Below, one piece after another: positions 63,144-64,000 of a stretch of DNA of 64,000 nt. The DNA is from Saprospiraceae bacterium. GTDB lineage: Bacteria > Bacteroidota > Bacteroidia > Chitinophagales > Saprospiraceae. Both the position numbers and the translations under genes were made by a program. Location: assembly GCA_029262995.1 (NCBI GenBank), contig JAJCYH010000032.1, forward strand, positions 1-64,000. Direction: 5' to 3'. The notes beneath the pieces were generated by a model, which ran no database searches, had not been told where the DNA came from, and saw only the letters and a list, made by a program, of their open reading frames with translations. How positions within the stretch are numbered: position 1 is the stretch's first letter; the number at the start of each line of letters is the position of its first letter.

Positions 63144-64000
63144 TTACTTTCTTAAAGTATAGTCTCTGTTCGTGAGACTTAAGTGTGGATTATAATAGGG
63201 ATCACCTCTTTTTAGAAATGTAACCCACTTTTTTTCAAAATTTGATATTTCAATTATCGTTTTATCTGAATTCATTTTCTCAAAAGTAATATGACCCCTG
63301 CTCTTAGACTCGTAATGATATAATTCAGCATATGGTGTATATACAATTAGTTTGCCTTTCTCACGTAAACGTAAGCAAAGATCTACATCATTAAAATTTA
63401 TTGGAAAATTAAGCTCATCAAAACCACCAATCATTGTAAAGTCATTAATTTTGACCAACAGACATGCTGCAGTACAAGCACTTAAGTTTTGAATGGTATT
63501 GGCTCTAGAAAAATGCTTGTCTTCCATGCTAAAGTCATATTTGGGTGCATGAGCGGCAACGCCAAAAATACCGATGATGACACCCGCATGTTGTATGGTA
63601 TTGTCAGGATATAAAAGCTTGGCGCCTACAGCCCCTACTTCTGGTCTTTGAATATGTTCGACCATAGATCTTAACCATCCTTTATTAATTACTTCAATAT
63701 CATTGTTTAAAAATAAAATATAATCCGACTTAGATTTCGAAACTGCTAAATTGTTGATTTTAGCATAATTAAATTCATGTGGGTAATCAATGATTATCTC
63801 AATTTTTTCATGGGTTTCGATCTCTTTTAGGTATTTAAATGTCTCATTTTGTTCACTATTATTGTTGACTAAAATTATAGAGTAATTTTTATAAACGGTA
63901 TTATTGAAAATACTCTCGATACACCTTCTTAAAAGGACAACTTCATCTTTGAATGGGATTATTATGCTTAAAGATTTCTCGTCAATTATCTTCCGTTGAA
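63144..64000 (-). CDS. GT2-family glycosyltransferase, N terminus beyond the window
   Basis: The frame is open from the stop at 63144 to the window edge, so at least 285 residues are coded and the start is missing. Visible parts are SLSIIIPFKDEVVLLRRCI, IILVNNNSEQN, DYILFLNNDIEVINKGWL (DxD-like site), EVGAVGAKLLYPDNTIQHAG, and GGFDELNFPINFNDVDLCLR followed by GKLIVYTPYAELYHYESKSR, which are diagnostic for rhamnosyl/GlcNAc-type GT2 domains in large multi-domain transferases. The upstream part could carry a further domain. Confidence 0.88.
   Translation of the reverse strand, partial: QRKIIDEKSLSIIIPFKDEVVLLRRCIESIFNNTVYKNYSIILVNNNSEQNETFKYLKEIETHEKIEIIIDYPHEFNYAKINNLAVSKSKSDYILFLNNDIEVINKGWLRSMVEHIQRPEVGAVGAKLLYPDNTIQHAGVIIGIFGVAAHAPKYDFSMEDKHFSRANTIQNLSACTAACLLVKINDFTMIGGFDELNFPINFNDVDLCLRLREKGKLIVYTPYAELYHYESKSRGHITFEKMNSDKTIIEISNFEKKWVTFLKRGDPYYNPHLSLTNRDYTLRK

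Overview
This AT-rich window looks like a chromosome segment of a free-living member of the Bacteroidota, probably close to the Saprospiria or Cytophagia. The evidence is: a type IX secretion (T9SS) C-terminal signal on the protein at 60290-61378; a C-terminal 3-coathanger-stack domain on a secreted metalloprotease (27031-28860); a large FG-GAP/ASPIC-UnbV lipoprotein; -7 promoter elements of the TAnnTTTG type; almost no Shine-Dalgarno sequences; and Bacteroidota-type toxin-antitoxin, Fic and RhuM families. The exact genus cannot be read from the sequence.

Layout. (1) 1-9.6 kb is ordinary chromosome: tRNA-Lys, the FG-GAP lipoprotein, a two-gene unit joining a Pycsar-effector-like membrane protein to a secreted phosphatase/CotH-like fusion, then a 2-keto-4-pentenoate hydratase homologue, an aminotransferase and an FtsX/LolE-type permease. 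(2) 9.6-11.6 kb is a debris zone with broken transposase and tyrosine-recombinase genes around one small secreted protein. (3) 11.7-16.5 kb holds corA and class Ia ribonucleotide reductase (nrdB, nrdA), preceded by a DnaA-box pair and an inverted repeat. (4) 16.5-26.9 kb is an accessory island. It is bounded by two 84-bp direct repeats (about 92% identical) that carry the nrdA-type terminator. It holds two PIN modules, an AbiE-like type IV module, two Hig-like modules, two Fic proteins, a broken RhuM gene and integrase, group II intron pieces (a maturase tail and two ORF-less RNA elements), and palindromic border elements. (5) 27-32 kb has the metalloprotease, cysD-cysN (APS synthesis) and two small exported proteins. 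(6) 32.4-51.1 kb is a long minus-strand surface-glycan locus: rfbB-rfbC-rfbA, an NDP-hexose 2,3-dehydratase with a Gfo/Idh ketoreductase, a NeuD-like acyltransferase, a DegT aminotransferase, glycosyltransferases, a GT-C-like membrane protein, and three membrane-hairpin/coiled-coil proteins of which two end in methyltransferases. (7) 51.3-64 kb is mostly plus strand: a second exostosin-like protein, two sulfotransferases around a sulfatase, a giant TPR protein, an S74/T9SS protein, an acyltransferase, and at the edge part of a GT2 glycosyltransferase.

How the genes fit together. The rfb, 2,3-dehydratase and ketoreductase genes predict a dTDP-2,6-dideoxy-4-ketosugar. The aminotransferase and acyltransferase could turn this into an N-acylated 2,4,6-trideoxy-4-aminosugar. 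The DPM-like GT2 and the GT-C protein fit polyprenyl-linked transfer. CysDN makes APS, the PAPS precursor, which links it to the sulfotransferases 21-25 kb away. The least understood units are the Pycsar-effector-like/phosphatase pair and the membrane coiled-coil methyltransferase family.
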